64,000 nt of DNA from Novosphingobium nitrogenifigens DSM 19370 (GCF_000192575.1 NZ_GL876926.1:1374434-1438433), one strand, 5' to 3'; shown: positions 1-10,878, counted from the stretch's first letter. Made by a program: numbers and translations. The notes: generated by a model not told the origin, from the letters alone.

Positions 1-132
1 GCGCTTTACGAACGCCTAGCTGCCTCCGGCGCACAAGTGTGGATGACCGGCACCGAGCCATCCCCCTTCGCCGACCTTCCCGCGCCGGCCGCATTCTGGC
101 GCGTCGACGAAGGCAAAGTCGAAAGAATCTAG
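1..132 (+). CDS. recF: RecF, C-terminal fragment
   Basis: The frame is open from base 1 and encodes the last 43 residues of a protein, ending in TAG. The stretch AQVWMTGTE followed by a Phe/Trp-Arg-Val end is the usual C-terminus of the DNA replication and repair protein RecF, an SMC-like ATPase that loads RecA at single-strand gaps. Only this tail is visible, so Walker A and the signature motif cannot be checked. Its stop overlaps the stop of the convergent tesA by a palindromic ctag. Identification rests on a short match, but the motif is distinctive. Confidence 0.75.
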   Translation, partial: ALYERLAASGAQVWMTGTEPSPFADLPAPAAFWRVDEGKVERI

Positions 133-866
133 CGCGTTGCCTCTTTCAGGGCCGCGACAACGGTCGGCTCGGTTGCCTTGACGATCGCGGCCACTCCTTG
201 CGCATTGGGGTGGATGTGATCGTCGAGCAGAAGTGCATTGTTGCCGATCACCGGTTGCAGGAAGAACGGCACCAGCCCGGCATGGTGCTTGCGCGCCAAT
301 TGCGGCCAGATCGGGTTGAACGCCTGACGATAGTCCTGCCCCAGATTGGGTGCCGCGAGCATGCCGGTCATCAGGACGGGGATATGCCGCGCCTCGAGCG
401 CCTTGAGGATCGCGTCGAGATTGGCGCGAGTGTCGGCGGGAGGAAGGCCACGCAACATGTCGTTGCCCCCCAGCCCGACCATGACCAGAACCGGCTTTTT
501 CGGCTGATTGTCGAGCGTGAAGGCCAGCCGTTGCAGAGCCGCCGCCGTGGTGTCGCCGGAAACCCCGGCATTGACGACCCGCGCGGGGACATGGTCTGCA
601 TTGAGCGCGCTTTCCAGCTGGGCGGGATAGCTCGCCCCCGGATCAAGGCGATACCCGGCATAGAGACTGTCCCCGAAAGCGAGAATGACGGGTGCATCAG
701 GCGGTGGAGCCACGCGCGGCGGGGCGGACGCTGCCACCTCGGGCGCGACCATTGCTGCATCGGGGGCTTGCTGCCCCGTTTCACCGCCTGCTTCACCGCC
801 CACCCCATGCCCGCATCCGCCCAGCGCAAGGAACAGTGCCGCGAGCGCCAGCCCCTTTCCGGTCAT
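129..866 (-). CDS. tesA: Arylesterase / TesA-like SGNH lipoprotein
   Basis: This is a 245-residue GDSL (SGNH) hydrolase that cleaves acyl esters or thioesters, probably at the periplasmic face. Block I is FGDSLYAGY with Ser67, block III is GGND with Asn135, and block V is DHIHPN with Asp216 and His219. The chosen ATG puts a short hydrophobic segment before LALGGC (Cys18), a lipobox, followed by a Pro/Ala-rich linker of about 40 residues. An earlier ATG at 917 would add 17 residues. It is divergent from an ABC ATPase/permease pair, the same layout as tesA-ybbA-ybbP in Escherichia coli, which supports the name. Confidence 0.85.
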   Translation of the reverse strand: MTGKGLALAALFLALGGCGHGVGGEAGGETGQQAPDAAMVAPEVAASAPPRVAPPPDAPVILAFGDSLYAGYRLDPGASYPAQLESALNADHVPARVVNAGVSGDTTAAALQRLAFTLDNQPKKPVLVMVGLGGNDMLRGLPPADTRANLDAILKALEARHIPVLMTGMLAAPNLGQDYRQAFNPIWPQLARKHHAGLVPFFLQPVIGNNALLLDDHIHPNAQGVAAIVKATEPTVVAALKEATR

Positions 867-973
867 GGAGCCAGCCGTGGCGGGGCGCACGGGAAAATGC
901 TTGTCGACGAAATGCATACAAGGTCCGATCGGGACAGTTGCCGGGTCCGCCCAATCTATGTCACCAAACGCAA

Positions 974-1663
974 GTGACAAGCACCAGCCCCATTATCGAC
1001 GCCACCGATCTTCACCTCGTTCTGGGCGAAGGCGATGGCCGCGTTGCCGTGCTCGACGGGATCGACCTAAGGGTCGAAAACGGTGAGACGCTGGCGCTGC
1101 TCGGGCCATCCGGGTCCGGCAAATCCTCGCTGCTCGCGGTTCTCTCCGGCCTCGAGCGCGCGACCGGGGGGAAGCTCATGGTCGCAGGGCAGGATTTCAC
1201 GGCCCTTGATGAAGACGGACTGGCAACCGCTCGGCGCGGCCGGATCGGTATCGTGCTACAGGCGTTTCACCTCCTGCCGACCATGACCGCGCTTGAAAAT
1301 GTCGCGACCCCGCTTGAACTTGCCGGGGTTTCCGATGCCATGGAGCGAGCGCGGGTCGAACTTGCCGCCGTCGGCCTTGCCCACCGGCTCCATCATTATC
1401 CCGCCCAGCTTTCGGGCGGCGAGCAACAGCGCGTGGCGATTGCCCGCGCGCTTGCCCCCGCGCCCCACCTGTTGTTCGCGGACGAACCCACCGGCAATCT
1501 CGACCACGCGACGGGCACTGCCGTTGCCGATCTCCTGTTCGAGCGCGCGGGCAAGGCTGGCGCCACTCTGGTCATGGTCACCCATGACGAAGCCCTCGCC
1601 CAACGCTGCGGACGGATCCTCCGCCTTGCCGACGGACGCATCCAGAGCGACCTTCGGGCATGA
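974..1663 (+). CDS. ybbA: ABC transporter ATP-binding protein (YbbA/LolD type)
   Basis: This 229-residue cytoplasmic ATPase shows every ABC motif: Walker A GPSGSGKSS (about 44-52), Q-loop VLQ near 96, signature LSGGEQQ (146-152), Walker B LLFADE (166-171) and switch His in VTHDE. It belongs to the MacB/LolD/FtsE branch, which powers extracytoplasmic export or lipoprotein release without moving substrate through a channel. The start is the in-frame GTG at 974; no ATG lies near the beginning of homology. Its TGA overlaps the ATG of the permease gene (ATGA), so the two are translationally coupled. Confidence 0.9.
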   Translation: MTSTSPIIDATDLHLVLGEGDGRVAVLDGIDLRVENGETLALLGPSGSGKSSLLAVLSGLERATGGKLMVAGQDFTALDEDGLATARRGRIGIVLQAFHLLPTMTALENVATPLELAGVSDAMERARVELAAVGLAHRLHHYPAQLSGGEQQRVAIARALAPAPHLLFADEPTGNLDHATGTAVADLLFERAGKAGATLVMVTHDEALAQRCGRILRLADGRIQSDLRA

Positions 1664-4215
1664 GCGCAAGCGAAAGGCGTAGCCTGTCCTGGCGCATGGC
1701 CTGGCGCCTCGCCTTGCGCGGGCTCGACTGGCGCTTCTCGGGCCTGCGCCTGCTTTTGGTCTGCCTTGTCCTTGGCACCGCCGCGCTTTCTGCGATCGGC
1801 ACCTTGACCGGGGCGATCGACCGCGAACTGACGACACGCGGGGCCAGCATGCTGGGCGGCGACGTCGAATTTGCCGTCGCGTCGCGCCCGGCCTCCCGCG
1901 CCGAATATGCCGAGATCGCGCGCAACGGCCGGGTTTCGGCAGGCGTGCGGATGCAGGCCATGGTCCGCAAGACCGGAGCCGAAGACACCGCCGTCCCGGT
2001 CGAACTCAAGGCCGTCGACAGCCGCTGGCCGCTTTATGACCGTTTCACCCTGGCGGACGGAAAGCCTGCCCGGGCGCCGTCGGGCGATACCGCCTGGATC
2101 GCACCGGGGCTTGCCGATCGACTGGGGCTCAAGCCCGGCGATCATGTCGAGGTCGGCAATACGGTCCTTGTCGTCGGCGGGGTGATCGGCGAGGAACCCG
2201 ACGGCCTTGGCGAAGGATTTGCACTTGGCCCGACAATGATCGTGAGCGGCGAAGCCCTGACCCGGTCGGGTCTTGTTGCCACCGGAACCATGGCGCGCTG
2301 GAAATACCGGGTGGCCTTGCCCACCAACGCTTCGCCCCAGGCCGCCGTTACCGCGTTCAAGGCGGCCTTTCCCACCTCGGGCTTCGAATTCCGCACGCGG
2401 GACAAGGCTTCGCCCGGCCTCGACCGGTTCGTGTCCCGCATGGGGCAATTCCTGCTGCTCGTCGCGCTTGCCGCACTCGCCATTGCCGGGATCGGCATCG
2501 GCAACGGCGTCGCCGGTTTCCTCGACGCGCGACGCGGGACCATCGCGACGCTCAAGATTCTCGGCGCGACCAGCGCGGACATCGCCCGCATCTTTGCCTT
2601 GCAGATCGGGGCGGCCAGTCTCGTCGCGATCGCCGTCGGCCTTGCTCTCGGCCTGATGCTCACCCCACTGGCAGGGCTTGCGCTCAAGGGCGTTCTGCCG
2701 GTGGCGACGGGGATCGTCTTCGATCCGGCCGCCCTTGCCATTGCGACTGCCGACGGCCTGCTGATCGCGCTTACTTTTGCAGCGCCTCCCCTGCTTCGAG
2801 CGCGGACCTTTCCGGCGATGGCACTGATGCGGGCACGTATCGCTCCCCTGCCGCTGCCCTGGCGTGCGGCGGCCCTGCCGGTCACGATCGGGCTTGCCGG
2901 AATTCTCGCACTCGCGGTCCTGCCCGCGCCACAGCCCCTGCTCGCGCTGGGCTTTCTCGGCGGGGCGGCCGCTCTCTTCGTTCTGCTCGCCGCGCTCGGC
3001 GCGGGGCTCACCGCCCTTGCCGCCCGCCTGCCGCACCCGCGCGGGACGATCGCGCGCATGGCCCTTGCCAATCTCCATCGGCCCGGAGCCCAGACCCCGG
3101 CACTGGTCGTCGCGCTCGGCTTTGCGCTTTCCGCCTTCGTCCTGCTTGCCGGGGTGGAAACCAGTCTCGACGGCAATATCGCCCGCCGGGTTCCCGCCCG
3201 CGCGCCCGACTATTTCGTCCTTGACGTCCCCCGGGCCCGAGAGGGCGAATTCCGCACGCTCGTGACCGGAATTGCGCCGGGGGCTACGGTGCGTACGGTC
3301 CCCGCCCTGCGCGGCTCGATCCTCGCCTATGGCCCCGCCGACCACATCACCCGGGTTGCCGATCTCAAGGCCATTCCCGACGATGCCTGGGCGCTGCGTG
3401 GGGATCGGGGCCTCACGTATGCCGACAGCATTCCGGAAGGAAATGTCATCACCGCAGGCCATTGGTGGCCGCGCGGCTATGCCGGGCCGCCGCTCGTATC
3501 GGTCGATGAAGGCCTCGCCCATACGCTCGGCCTGCATCTGGGCGACCGGTTGACGATCTCGCTGCTGGGCGTGGAACGCAGCGCGACGATCGCCTCGCTC
3601 CGCCGGATCGACTGGGATTCGTTCGGCTTCAACTATGTGCTGGTGTTCAGTCCGAACGCAATTGCCGATGCCCCGCACAACCTGGCCGCGACGATCGAAT
3701 TGCCCGGCGCGGGCAAGCGGCCCGAGGTGCGACGCGCGATCCTCTCCAGCCTTGTCCGCGCCCTGCCCGCCAGTTCGGTGATCGAAGTCGGGCCCGTACT
3801 TGGCGAAGCCCGCCGCCTGCTCGGCGAAGTCGGCGCGGCGGTGCTGGCAGCGGCCTCGGTCGCGGTTCTGGCCGGTCTTGCCGTGCTTGCTGGCGCCATC
3901 GCTGCCCAGCGCGCGCGACGGCAATACGATACCGTCATCCTGCGCGTACTGGGTGCCAGCCGAAGCCAGCTTCTCGTCCTCGTCCTTGCCGAATACGGGC
4001 TGCTGTCGGCCATTCTGGCGGTGGTCGCGCTGATGCTCGGCACGGCCACCGCCTGGGCCGTCATCTATTGGCTGTTCGACTTTGCCTGGCTTCCGGACTG
4101 GAGCCGCATCGTCGGGGTCCTCGCCCTGGGCCTCGTGCTGGTTATCGCATTGGCGCTCGGCGGCTCGTACCCGGTCCTCCGCACCCGCCCGGCCCGCGCC
4201 TTGCGTGAACTATAG
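1660..4215 (+). CDS. ybbP: ABC transporter permease, YbbP / FtsX-like
   Basis: This 851-residue inner-membrane protein has one N-terminal membrane helix, a large periplasmic part, three clustered helices around residues 265-380, a central pair near 405-450, a second periplasmic part, and a last FtsX cluster (about 715-840) ending in SYPVLRTRPARALREL. This duplicated-FtsX plan and length fit the YbbP family. It partners the preceding ATPase, with which it overlaps by four bases. The substrate is not known from sequence; the E. coli ybbAP neighbourhood with tesA suggests envelope lipid or acyl-chain handling, which is inference. Confidence 0.9.
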   Translation: MSASERRSLSWRMAWRLALRGLDWRFSGLRLLLVCLVLGTAALSAIGTLTGAIDRELTTRGASMLGGDVEFAVASRPASRAEYAEIARNGRVSAGVRMQAMVRKTGAEDTAVPVELKAVDSRWPLYDRFTLADGKPARAPSGDTAWIAPGLADRLGLKPGDHVEVGNTVLVVGGVIGEEPDGLGEGFALGPTMIVSGEALTRSGLVATGTMARWKYRVALPTNASPQAAVTAFKAAFPTSGFEFRTRDKASPGLDRFVSRMGQFLLLVALAALAIAGIGIGNGVAGFLDARRGTIATLKILGATSADIARIFALQIGAASLVAIAVGLALGLMLTPLAGLALKGVLPVATGIVFDPAALAIATADGLLIALTFAAPPLLRARTFPAMALMRARIAPLPLPWRAAALPVTIGLAGILALAVLPAPQPLLALGFLGGAAALFVLLAALGAGLTALAARLPHPRGTIARMALANLHRPGAQTPALVVALGFALSAFVLLAGVETSLDGNIARRVPARAPDYFVLDVPRAREGEFRTLVTGIAPGATVRTVPALRGSILAYGPADHITRVADLKAIPDDAWALRGDRGLTYADSIPEGNVITAGHWWPRGYAGPPLVSVDEGLAHTLGLHLGDRLTISLLGVERSATIASLRRIDWDSFGFNYVLVFSPNAIADAPHNLAATIELPGAGKRPEVRRAILSSLVRALPASSVIEVGPVLGEARRLLGEVGAAVLAAASVAVLAGLAVLAGAIAAQRARRQYDTVILRVLGASRSQLLVLVLAEYGLLSAILAVVALMLGTATAWAVIYWLFDFAWLPDWSRIVGVLALGLVLVIALALGGSYPVLRTRPARALREL

Positions 4216-4224
4216 ACTCCAAAC

Positions 4225-4644
4225 TCAGCCGAATGCATCCATGTCATAAGGGCGCTTCGGATCGGGTCCGAAACGGTTCGGGCCCCGCGTTCCTTCCAGA
4301 CACATCAGCACGAACAGCGCCGACCAGCCGAGGATGGGGATAAAAGAGAGCAAGAGCAGCCAGCCGCTGCGATCCTGATCGTGCAAGCGCCGCACACTGA
4401 CGGCGAGATGGGGAATGAGGCTTGCAAGACCAAAGATGGCGTTGGGCAAACTGGCCATGCCCATGACCTGCGAGGCGACCATCATCGACCCGGGACCGCG
4501 CATGATCTGATTGAAGCCGAATACGACGTCGAGCGCTATGATCACCAGCCAGTAGAACAGCATGAACGACCAGTATTCCCGCCGCCGCGACCGCCCGTCG
4601 AATTCGGCATAGCGCCGATAAGGCATCAACATCCAGTTCATCAT
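4225..4644 (-). CDS. DUF805 family membrane protein
   Basis: This 139-residue protein carries the DUF805 hallmarks: an N-terminal segment with FDGRSRRREYW, four hydrophobic helices, the pair SVRRLHDQDRSGW before helix 3, and a C-terminal GPNRFGPDP. The start at 4644 is preceded by GGGAG eight bases away; upstream in-frame ATGs lack such a site. DUF805 proteins are small inner-membrane proteins of unknown function. The stop lies nine bases from that of the convergent permease gene. No dedicated terminator is visible between them. Confidence 0.85.
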   Translation of the reverse strand: MMNWMLMPYRRYAEFDGRSRRREYWSFMLFYWLVIIALDVVFGFNQIMRGPGSMMVASQVMGMASLPNAIFGLASLIPHLAVSVRRLHDQDRSGWLLLLSFIPILGWSALFVLMCLEGTRGPNRFGPDPKRPYDMDAFG

Positions 4645-4925
4645 CGCGCCAGCTCCCATTGCGGAATGCACGGGATAAAGGCATGAACGGTTTGCAATCT
4701 CAAGTCCGGCGCAAGTCTGCAGGCGTGCAAAGCCCGTCCGAGATGCAAACGCCCTTGCCGCAGAGCCCACAAAACTGTAAGCGCGCGCGTGTCCAGGCCC
4801 TGCGCCGGGGATGCGCGCATGGAGCCTGATCGGCTGCCCTGTCGGCGCATGCCATGCAGCCAGGGCCCATGTGAGACCGGCCTGCCAAGTCCGGTCGGTC
4901 CGTGTCCCTTAACGAAAGTTGTTTC

Positions 4926-6770
<1,845 letters not shown>

Positions 6771-6796
6771 TCGCGACGTCCCTTTCGGGACTGTAA

Positions 6797-6834
6797 AAAA
6801 CGGGGCGCGGAAGGTCACTTCCGCGCCCCGTTTT
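6797..6834. terminator. Bidirectional intrinsic terminator after typA
   Basis: A perfect 13-bp stem (6801-6813 with 6818-6830) closes a four-base loop gtca. It is flanked by AAAA on the left and TTTT on the right, so it extends to 17 bp and ends in a T-run on both strands. It sits between the convergent typA and the nitrobindin-like gene and should stop both. Confidence 0.93.
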
Positions 6835-6868
6835 CATGTGGGCCCTGATGAAAGGCGCCCCGATGCAA

Positions 6869-7504
6869 TCAGGCCTTGTCCCGGGCCAGGGGATTGGGCT
6901 GTGCCGGTCCGACCCGGCGCAGGGTATTCCGGTCGCTGTGGTCGAACGGCTTGCCCACGCCCTTGATCTTGAGCACGGTCGTTTCCTCGTAGCTCCAGCA
7001 GTCCTGATCGTGGACCGTCACCGTCATGCGAAAGCTGTCGGTGCGGAAATTCTCTTCGAGGAACAGGCCCGAGCAAATTCCGTTCTCGGTCCGCCCCCGG
7101 CGCGCCTTGACGGTAAAGGTCGTCGCATCGGCCTTGGCCTTGCCCTTGGCGAGCGCGACCTGCCCGCGCGGAATGGTCAGGCTGTGCAGGATGCGGCCCG
7201 TCGCCGGTTCCCACAGCCAATAGCCGACCTGATCGTGATACGTCTCGACTTCGCCTGGCTTGACGACGTGAGTGTGATAGCGAAGCCCATAGAGCAATTG
7301 CGGCCCGTTCATCTGCGGGTCGATCGGCACCAGTTCGATCCGTTCGACATAGCGTTGGGAAGCCGCGCCGTCGGCAGTCGGCTTGACGTCCTCGCCCTTC
7401 TCGCCTTCCCACACCCCGGCCAGCGGCGCGAGCGGCCCCAGATTGGCCAGAGTGTCGGTATCCGGATCAGGTTCGGCGAACAGGTGTTTGGGAAACTTCG
7501 TCAT
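6869..7504 (-). CDS. Nitrobindin/FABP-like heme-binding beta-barrel protein
   Basis: This 211-residue cytosolic protein has LAGVWEGEKGED near the N-terminus, the beginning of the DUF1794 / THAP4-type ten-strand barrel, then alternating strands typical of a lipocalin-like barrel (LYGLRYHTHV, GYWLWEPATGRILHSLTIPRG). The start has GGAGG six bases upstream. Family members bind ferric haem or small hydrophobic ligands; the canonical GxWxGxGxG motif is degenerate here, so haem binding is uncertain. The gene is monocistronic and ends at the shared terminator. Confidence 0.65.
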   Translation of the reverse strand: MTKFPKHLFAEPDPDTDTLANLGPLAPLAGVWEGEKGEDVKPTADGAASQRYVERIELVPIDPQMNGPQLLYGLRYHTHVVKPGEVETYHDQVGYWLWEPATGRILHSLTIPRGQVALAKGKAKADATTFTVKARRGRTENGICSGLFLEENFRTDSFRMTVTVHDQDCWSYEETTVLKIKGVGKPFDHSDRNTLRRVGPAQPNPLARDKA

Positions 7505-7693
7505 TTTGCCTCCAGATCCATACATTCCGTGACACCCATGGTGACCAGACCGCGACCGCGATGGCAATATGGCAAAGCCAATTTTTACCGCATGTCACGA
7601 CCCCGACATGCCGGACTTGATACACATCGCCAGGACACTTATGCATTACGCCTTGGGGTTTTTCCGGTTTCATAGCCGGATTGGGGGAATGCC

Positions 7694-8659
7694 ATGACAC
7701 GACTGGCGCTTGTCTTGCCGCTATTGGCAATGATTTCAACCCATAGCACGGCCTTGGCTCAATCGGGCCCGGCCAATCCGTCAAACGGACAGAAAATGCA
7801 GCAGCGCGCCGAAAACGACGTGCCACATTGCCTGCGCAATCTCGGCACGATCTCGATCGTGGATGGCGACGATTCCTACGGCTGGACCCAGTACAATCTG
7901 GCACCGCCGCAAAAACTGCTGAAAGTGATCGTCCAGCGTTCCGGCTGCTTCAATCTCGTCGACCGAGGTTCTGGGCTCCAGGCGGCCCAGCGCGAACGCG
8001 ACATCGGCGGCGACCTTGGCCTGCAACGCGGCTCGAACGTCGGCAGGGGCCAGATCAAGGCCGCCGACTATGTATTGCAGGCCGAGATCCAGGGCGCCAA
8101 TCGCAATGTCCAAGGGTCCAACGCGGGCGCTGCCGTGGGCGGCCTGCTCGGAGGCACGTTCGGTGGCCTTGTCGGCGGCATCCGCTCGCGCAAGCTCGAA
8201 GCGAACACGGTGCTTTCGGTGACCAACGTGCGCACCACCGAAACGATCGCCACAGTCGAAGGCTATGCGGCCAAGAACGACATCAGTTTCGGTGCGGGCG
8301 GCGGTATTTTCGGCGCGATCGGAGGCGGCATCGTCGGCGGCGGTTACGACAACACCGACATCGGCCGGATCGTCACACTGGCTTTCATCGATGCCTATTC
8401 CAAACTGGTGACCCAGCTTGGCGGGCTGCAACCCGGCTCGACCGGCACCGCCGAAGCGGCCCCGACGAAAGCCTTTTCCACGCTCGCCCCGACGGCGATC
8501 CGGAAGAAGCCCGTGGCCGGAAGCCCGGCCTTGCGCACATTGCCTGCCGGAGCGGCGGTCTATCCGACCGGGAACAAAGCGGGCCTATGGTGGGAAGTGG
8601 CCGACGACAACGACAATGTCGGCTGGGTGCTCAACACCAAACTCGCACCGATACCCTGA
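7694..8659 (+). CDS. CsgG-like secreted protein with glycine zippers and SH3-like tail
   Basis: The 321-residue product has a cleavable signal peptide ending near ALAQ (residue 23) and no lipobox Cys. Residues about 45-240 resemble the CsgG/HfaB fold (LLKVIVQRSGCFNLVDRG, then ADYVLQAEIQG and a final helix IDAYSKLVTQLGG). Two glycine-zipper stretches (GGLLGGTFGGLVGG near 149-162 and GAGGGIFGAIGGGIVGGG near 203-220) are inserted. The C-terminus (about 275-321) looks like a bacterial SH3 domain (LRTLPAGAAVYPTG, WWEVADDNDNVGWV). CsgG proteins form outer-membrane pores for curli; no curli genes are nearby, so the role is open. A GGGGGA ribosome site precedes the ATG. Confidence 0.6.
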   Translation: MTRLALVLPLLAMISTHSTALAQSGPANPSNGQKMQQRAENDVPHCLRNLGTISIVDGDDSYGWTQYNLAPPQKLLKVIVQRSGCFNLVDRGSGLQAAQRERDIGGDLGLQRGSNVGRGQIKAADYVLQAEIQGANRNVQGSNAGAAVGGLLGGTFGGLVGGIRSRKLEANTVLSVTNVRTTETIATVEGYAAKNDISFGAGGGIFGAIGGGIVGGGYDNTDIGRIVTLAFIDAYSKLVTQLGGLQPGSTGTAEAAPTKAFSTLAPTAIRKKPVAGSPALRTLPAGAAVYPTGNKAGLWWEVADDNDNVGWVLNTKLAPIP

Positions 8660-8767
8660 CGGCCAGCGCCGTACCGGCTTGCCGGCACGGCTCGTTTAGC
8701 GATCTGTCGTATAGTCTTGCGCGACCAACCGCATTTTCGAGAGGCGACAAGCTGCCTCTGCCGGAGT

Positions 8768-9988
8768 ATGGGCCGCGCGATGGAGACCTCTTTGCCCCTC
8801 TCGCAGTCCCCCACTGCCGCCGGAAACACCAATCCGGACTTGTCCAGCCTGCGCGTCGCCCTGTTCAGCGGCAACTACAACTATGTACGCGATGGCGCGA
8901 ACCAGGCTCTTAACCGCCTTGTCGGCTATCTGCTACGCCAGGGCGCGTCAGTGCGCATCTATTCGCCCGTGGTCGAAAAACCGGCTTTCCCCGCCACCGG
9001 GGACATGGTCAACGTTCCCGCCCTGCCCGTTCCGGGACGCAGCGAATATCGCATCCCGATCGCGCTCGGGCACAAGGCCCGGCACGATCTGGAGGCCTTC
9101 GCCCCCAATATCGTCCATGTGTCGTCGCCCGACGTTGCCGGACACCGGGCGGTGTCATGGGCCCGCGAACGCAATCTGCCGGTCCTGGCCAGCGTCCACA
9201 CCCGCTTCGACACCTATCCGCGTTATTATAATCTGGCGTGGATCGAACCGATGCTGACTGCGGTTCTGCGCCGGTTCTATCGTCGCTGCGACGCGCTCGT
9301 CGCCCCTTCGGAATCGATGGCGCAAGTCCTGCGCGACCAGCGGATGAACTATGACATCTCGCTGTGGTCGCGCGGAGTCGATCGCACGATCTTCCACCCC
9401 GGACAGCGCGACCTTGCCTGGCGCCGGTCGCATGGAATTGCGGACGAGGATGTCGTGATCGGCTTTCTCGGCCGCCTCGTCATGGAAAAGGGGCTCGACG
9501 TCTTTGCCGACACCATCGACGAACTCGTCGAGCGCGGTTTCGCGCACAAGGTGCTGGTGATAGGCGAAGGTCCGGCGCGCGCATGGTTCGAGGCACGCCT
9601 GCCCAATGCCGCATTCGTCGGGTTCCAGGGCGGCGCCGACCTCGGCCGGGCCGTTGCCTCGATGGACGTGCTGTTCAACCCGTCGATCACCGAGACTTTC
9701 GGCAATGTCACGCTCGAAGCCATGGCCTGCCGCGTTCCGGTTGTCGCGGCCGAAGCGACCGGCAGCGAAAGCCTTGTCGTCGATCACGTCAACGGACGCC
9801 TGATCCGTCCCGGCGCGGTCCATTCCTTTGCCGAGGCCCTGCGCACTTATGTGACCGACGCCGACTTGCGTCGACGCCATGGCGAAGCGGGCGAGAAGCG
9901 CAGCCTCGATTTCGCCTGGGACCGGATCAACCAGGCCGTGGCCGAAACCTATCTCCGCCTGATCCGGCAGAAGCAAAAGCACCGCTGA
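8768..9988 (+). CDS. Glycosyltransferase family 4 (MgtA / SqdX-like)
   Basis: This GT-B enzyme of about 406 residues begins with LRVALFSGNYNYVRDGANQ, contains HVSSPDVAGH and SVHTRFDTYPRYY in the N-domain and GFLGRLVMEKGLDVF, then the nucleotide-sugar motif PSITETFGNVTLEAMAC with the EX7E pair in the C-domain. Relatives transfer mannose, glucuronic acid or sulfoquinovose to diacylglycerol or sugar acceptors, so a glycolipid role is likely but not proven. Candidate starts are the ATGs at 8768 and 8780; the second is 13 bases after GGAG. A hairpin lies 25 bases downstream. Confidence 0.8.
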   Translation: MGRAMETSLPLSQSPTAAGNTNPDLSSLRVALFSGNYNYVRDGANQALNRLVGYLLRQGASVRIYSPVVEKPAFPATGDMVNVPALPVPGRSEYRIPIALGHKARHDLEAFAPNIVHVSSPDVAGHRAVSWARERNLPVLASVHTRFDTYPRYYNLAWIEPMLTAVLRRFYRRCDALVAPSESMAQVLRDQRMNYDISLWSRGVDRTIFHPGQRDLAWRRSHGIADEDVVIGFLGRLVMEKGLDVFADTIDELVERGFAHKVLVIGEGPARAWFEARLPNAAFVGFQGGADLGRAVASMDVLFNPSITETFGNVTLEAMACRVPVVAAEATGSESLVVDHVNGRLIRPGAVHSFAEALRTYVTDADLRRRHGEAGEKRSLDFAWDRINQAVAETYLRLIRQKQKHR

Positions 9989-10012
9989 CGCCTGTTCCGG
10001 AGCCTTGCCCTC

Positions 10013-10033
10013 GGGGCGCCCGGTCGGCGCCCC
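10013..10033. terminator. Terminator-like hairpin between convergent genes
   Basis: GGGGCGCC and GGCGCCCC pair perfectly around a five-base loop. No T-run follows on either strand, so termination efficiency is doubtful; position between the convergent glycosyltransferase and PadR genes supports the call. Confidence 0.5.
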
Positions 10034-10066
10034 TTGGACAATCGCGATGAACCGGCACTGCTGTTT

Positions 10067-10777
10067 TTACAGGCGTTCGATCCGCCGCGCGGCTTCATCG
10101 AGGATCTCGGCGATCTTGTGCGCCACGTCCTCGTCGAAGCCCTTGGCAAAAACCCTGCCTTTGAGCGCAAGCTTGAGATTGGTCATCGCCCGCATGACCG
10201 GGGGACTGGCTTCACGGTCGCTGGCTTCGCCCAGAGCCTTGAGCCGATCGACGATCACGCCGATTTCCTCGCTCCGAGCCGCAATCTCCGCCTTTCCGGC
10301 CTCGGTCGCAACGAACGCCTTGCGCGCACCCTCGCCCGGCGCCTCGACAATCAGCCCTTCATCGACGAGCAGCGCCAGCGTCGGGTAAACCACGCCCGGG
10401 CTGGGCGCATAGGCCCCGCCGGTCAGCTCCTCGACCGCCTTGATCAGGTCATAGCCGTGACGGCTTGCATCCCCGAGCAGGCTCAGCAGCAAGAGGCGCA
10501 ATTCGCCCTGTGCGAACATCCGTCCGCCACGACCACCGCCCCGGCCACCCATTCCGCGACCACCAAAGCCGCCAAAGCCACCACGGCGACCGAACGGACC
10601 ACCTTCATCGTCGCCCCAGCCGCCACGCGACCGGCCCATGAAATGCCCGAACATCCGACCGCGACGCCCCATGCCGGGGCCGCCCATCATTTCGGTGTCC
10701 GTCCCCTCGTCTTCGTCACGTGCCCATCCGGCACGATCCATCCGGCCCTTGCGGCACCGGCTCTTGTCGAAACGCAT
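10067..10777 (-). CDS. PadR family regulator with Gly/Arg-rich N-terminal arm
   Basis: This 236-residue protein has its PadR winged-helix domain at about residues 88-160 (LRLLLLSLLGDASRHGYDLIKAVEE, then PSPGVVYPTLALLVDEGLI) and a C-terminal dimerisation helix. Residues about 25-85 are low complexity, with repeated RGG/GGR, Met and Phe, probably disordered. The start at 10777 follows AAAGGAG with good spacing; the ATG at 10792 is less likely. PadR proteins repress efflux or stress genes in response to phenolics or metals. It is divergent from rarA, and a 10-base palindrome lies between them. Confidence 0.88.
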   Translation of the reverse strand: MRFDKSRCRKGRMDRAGWARDEDEGTDTEMMGGPGMGRRGRMFGHFMGRSRGGWGDDEGGPFGRRGGFGGFGGRGMGGRGGGRGGRMFAQGELRLLLLSLLGDASRHGYDLIKAVEELTGGAYAPSPGVVYPTLALLVDEGLIVEAPGEGARKAFVATEAGKAEIAARSEEIGVIVDRLKALGEASDREASPPVMRAMTNLKLALKGRVFAKGFDEDVAHKIAEILDEAARRIERL

Positions 10778-10805
10778 ATATACTCCTTTCATTTCGATGG
10801 CTCTA

Positions 10806-10815
10806 AGATATATCT
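10806..10815. promoter_or_regulatory. Candidate PadR operator
   Basis: AGATATATCT is a perfect palindrome in the AT-rich gap 29 bases upstream of the PadR start and about 64 bases before rarA. PadR operators are commonly short AT-rich dyads, so autoregulation is likely; binding is not shown. Confidence 0.45.
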
Positions 10816-10878
10816 CGGAACGAGTTCAGCAAGAGCCGGATGCAAAATTTTTTCAAGACGCCTATCTTGGCTCCAACC

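Noticed and set aside
1396..3924. 842-codon frame opposite ybbP
   Set aside because: Shadow of a well-supported permease gene; very rich in Arg, Gly and charged residues and with no recognisable motif.
4875..4896. GACCGG/CCGGTC repeat before typA as a riboswitch or terminator
   Set aside because: Only a 6-bp stem with a ten-base loop and no T-run; too weak to call.
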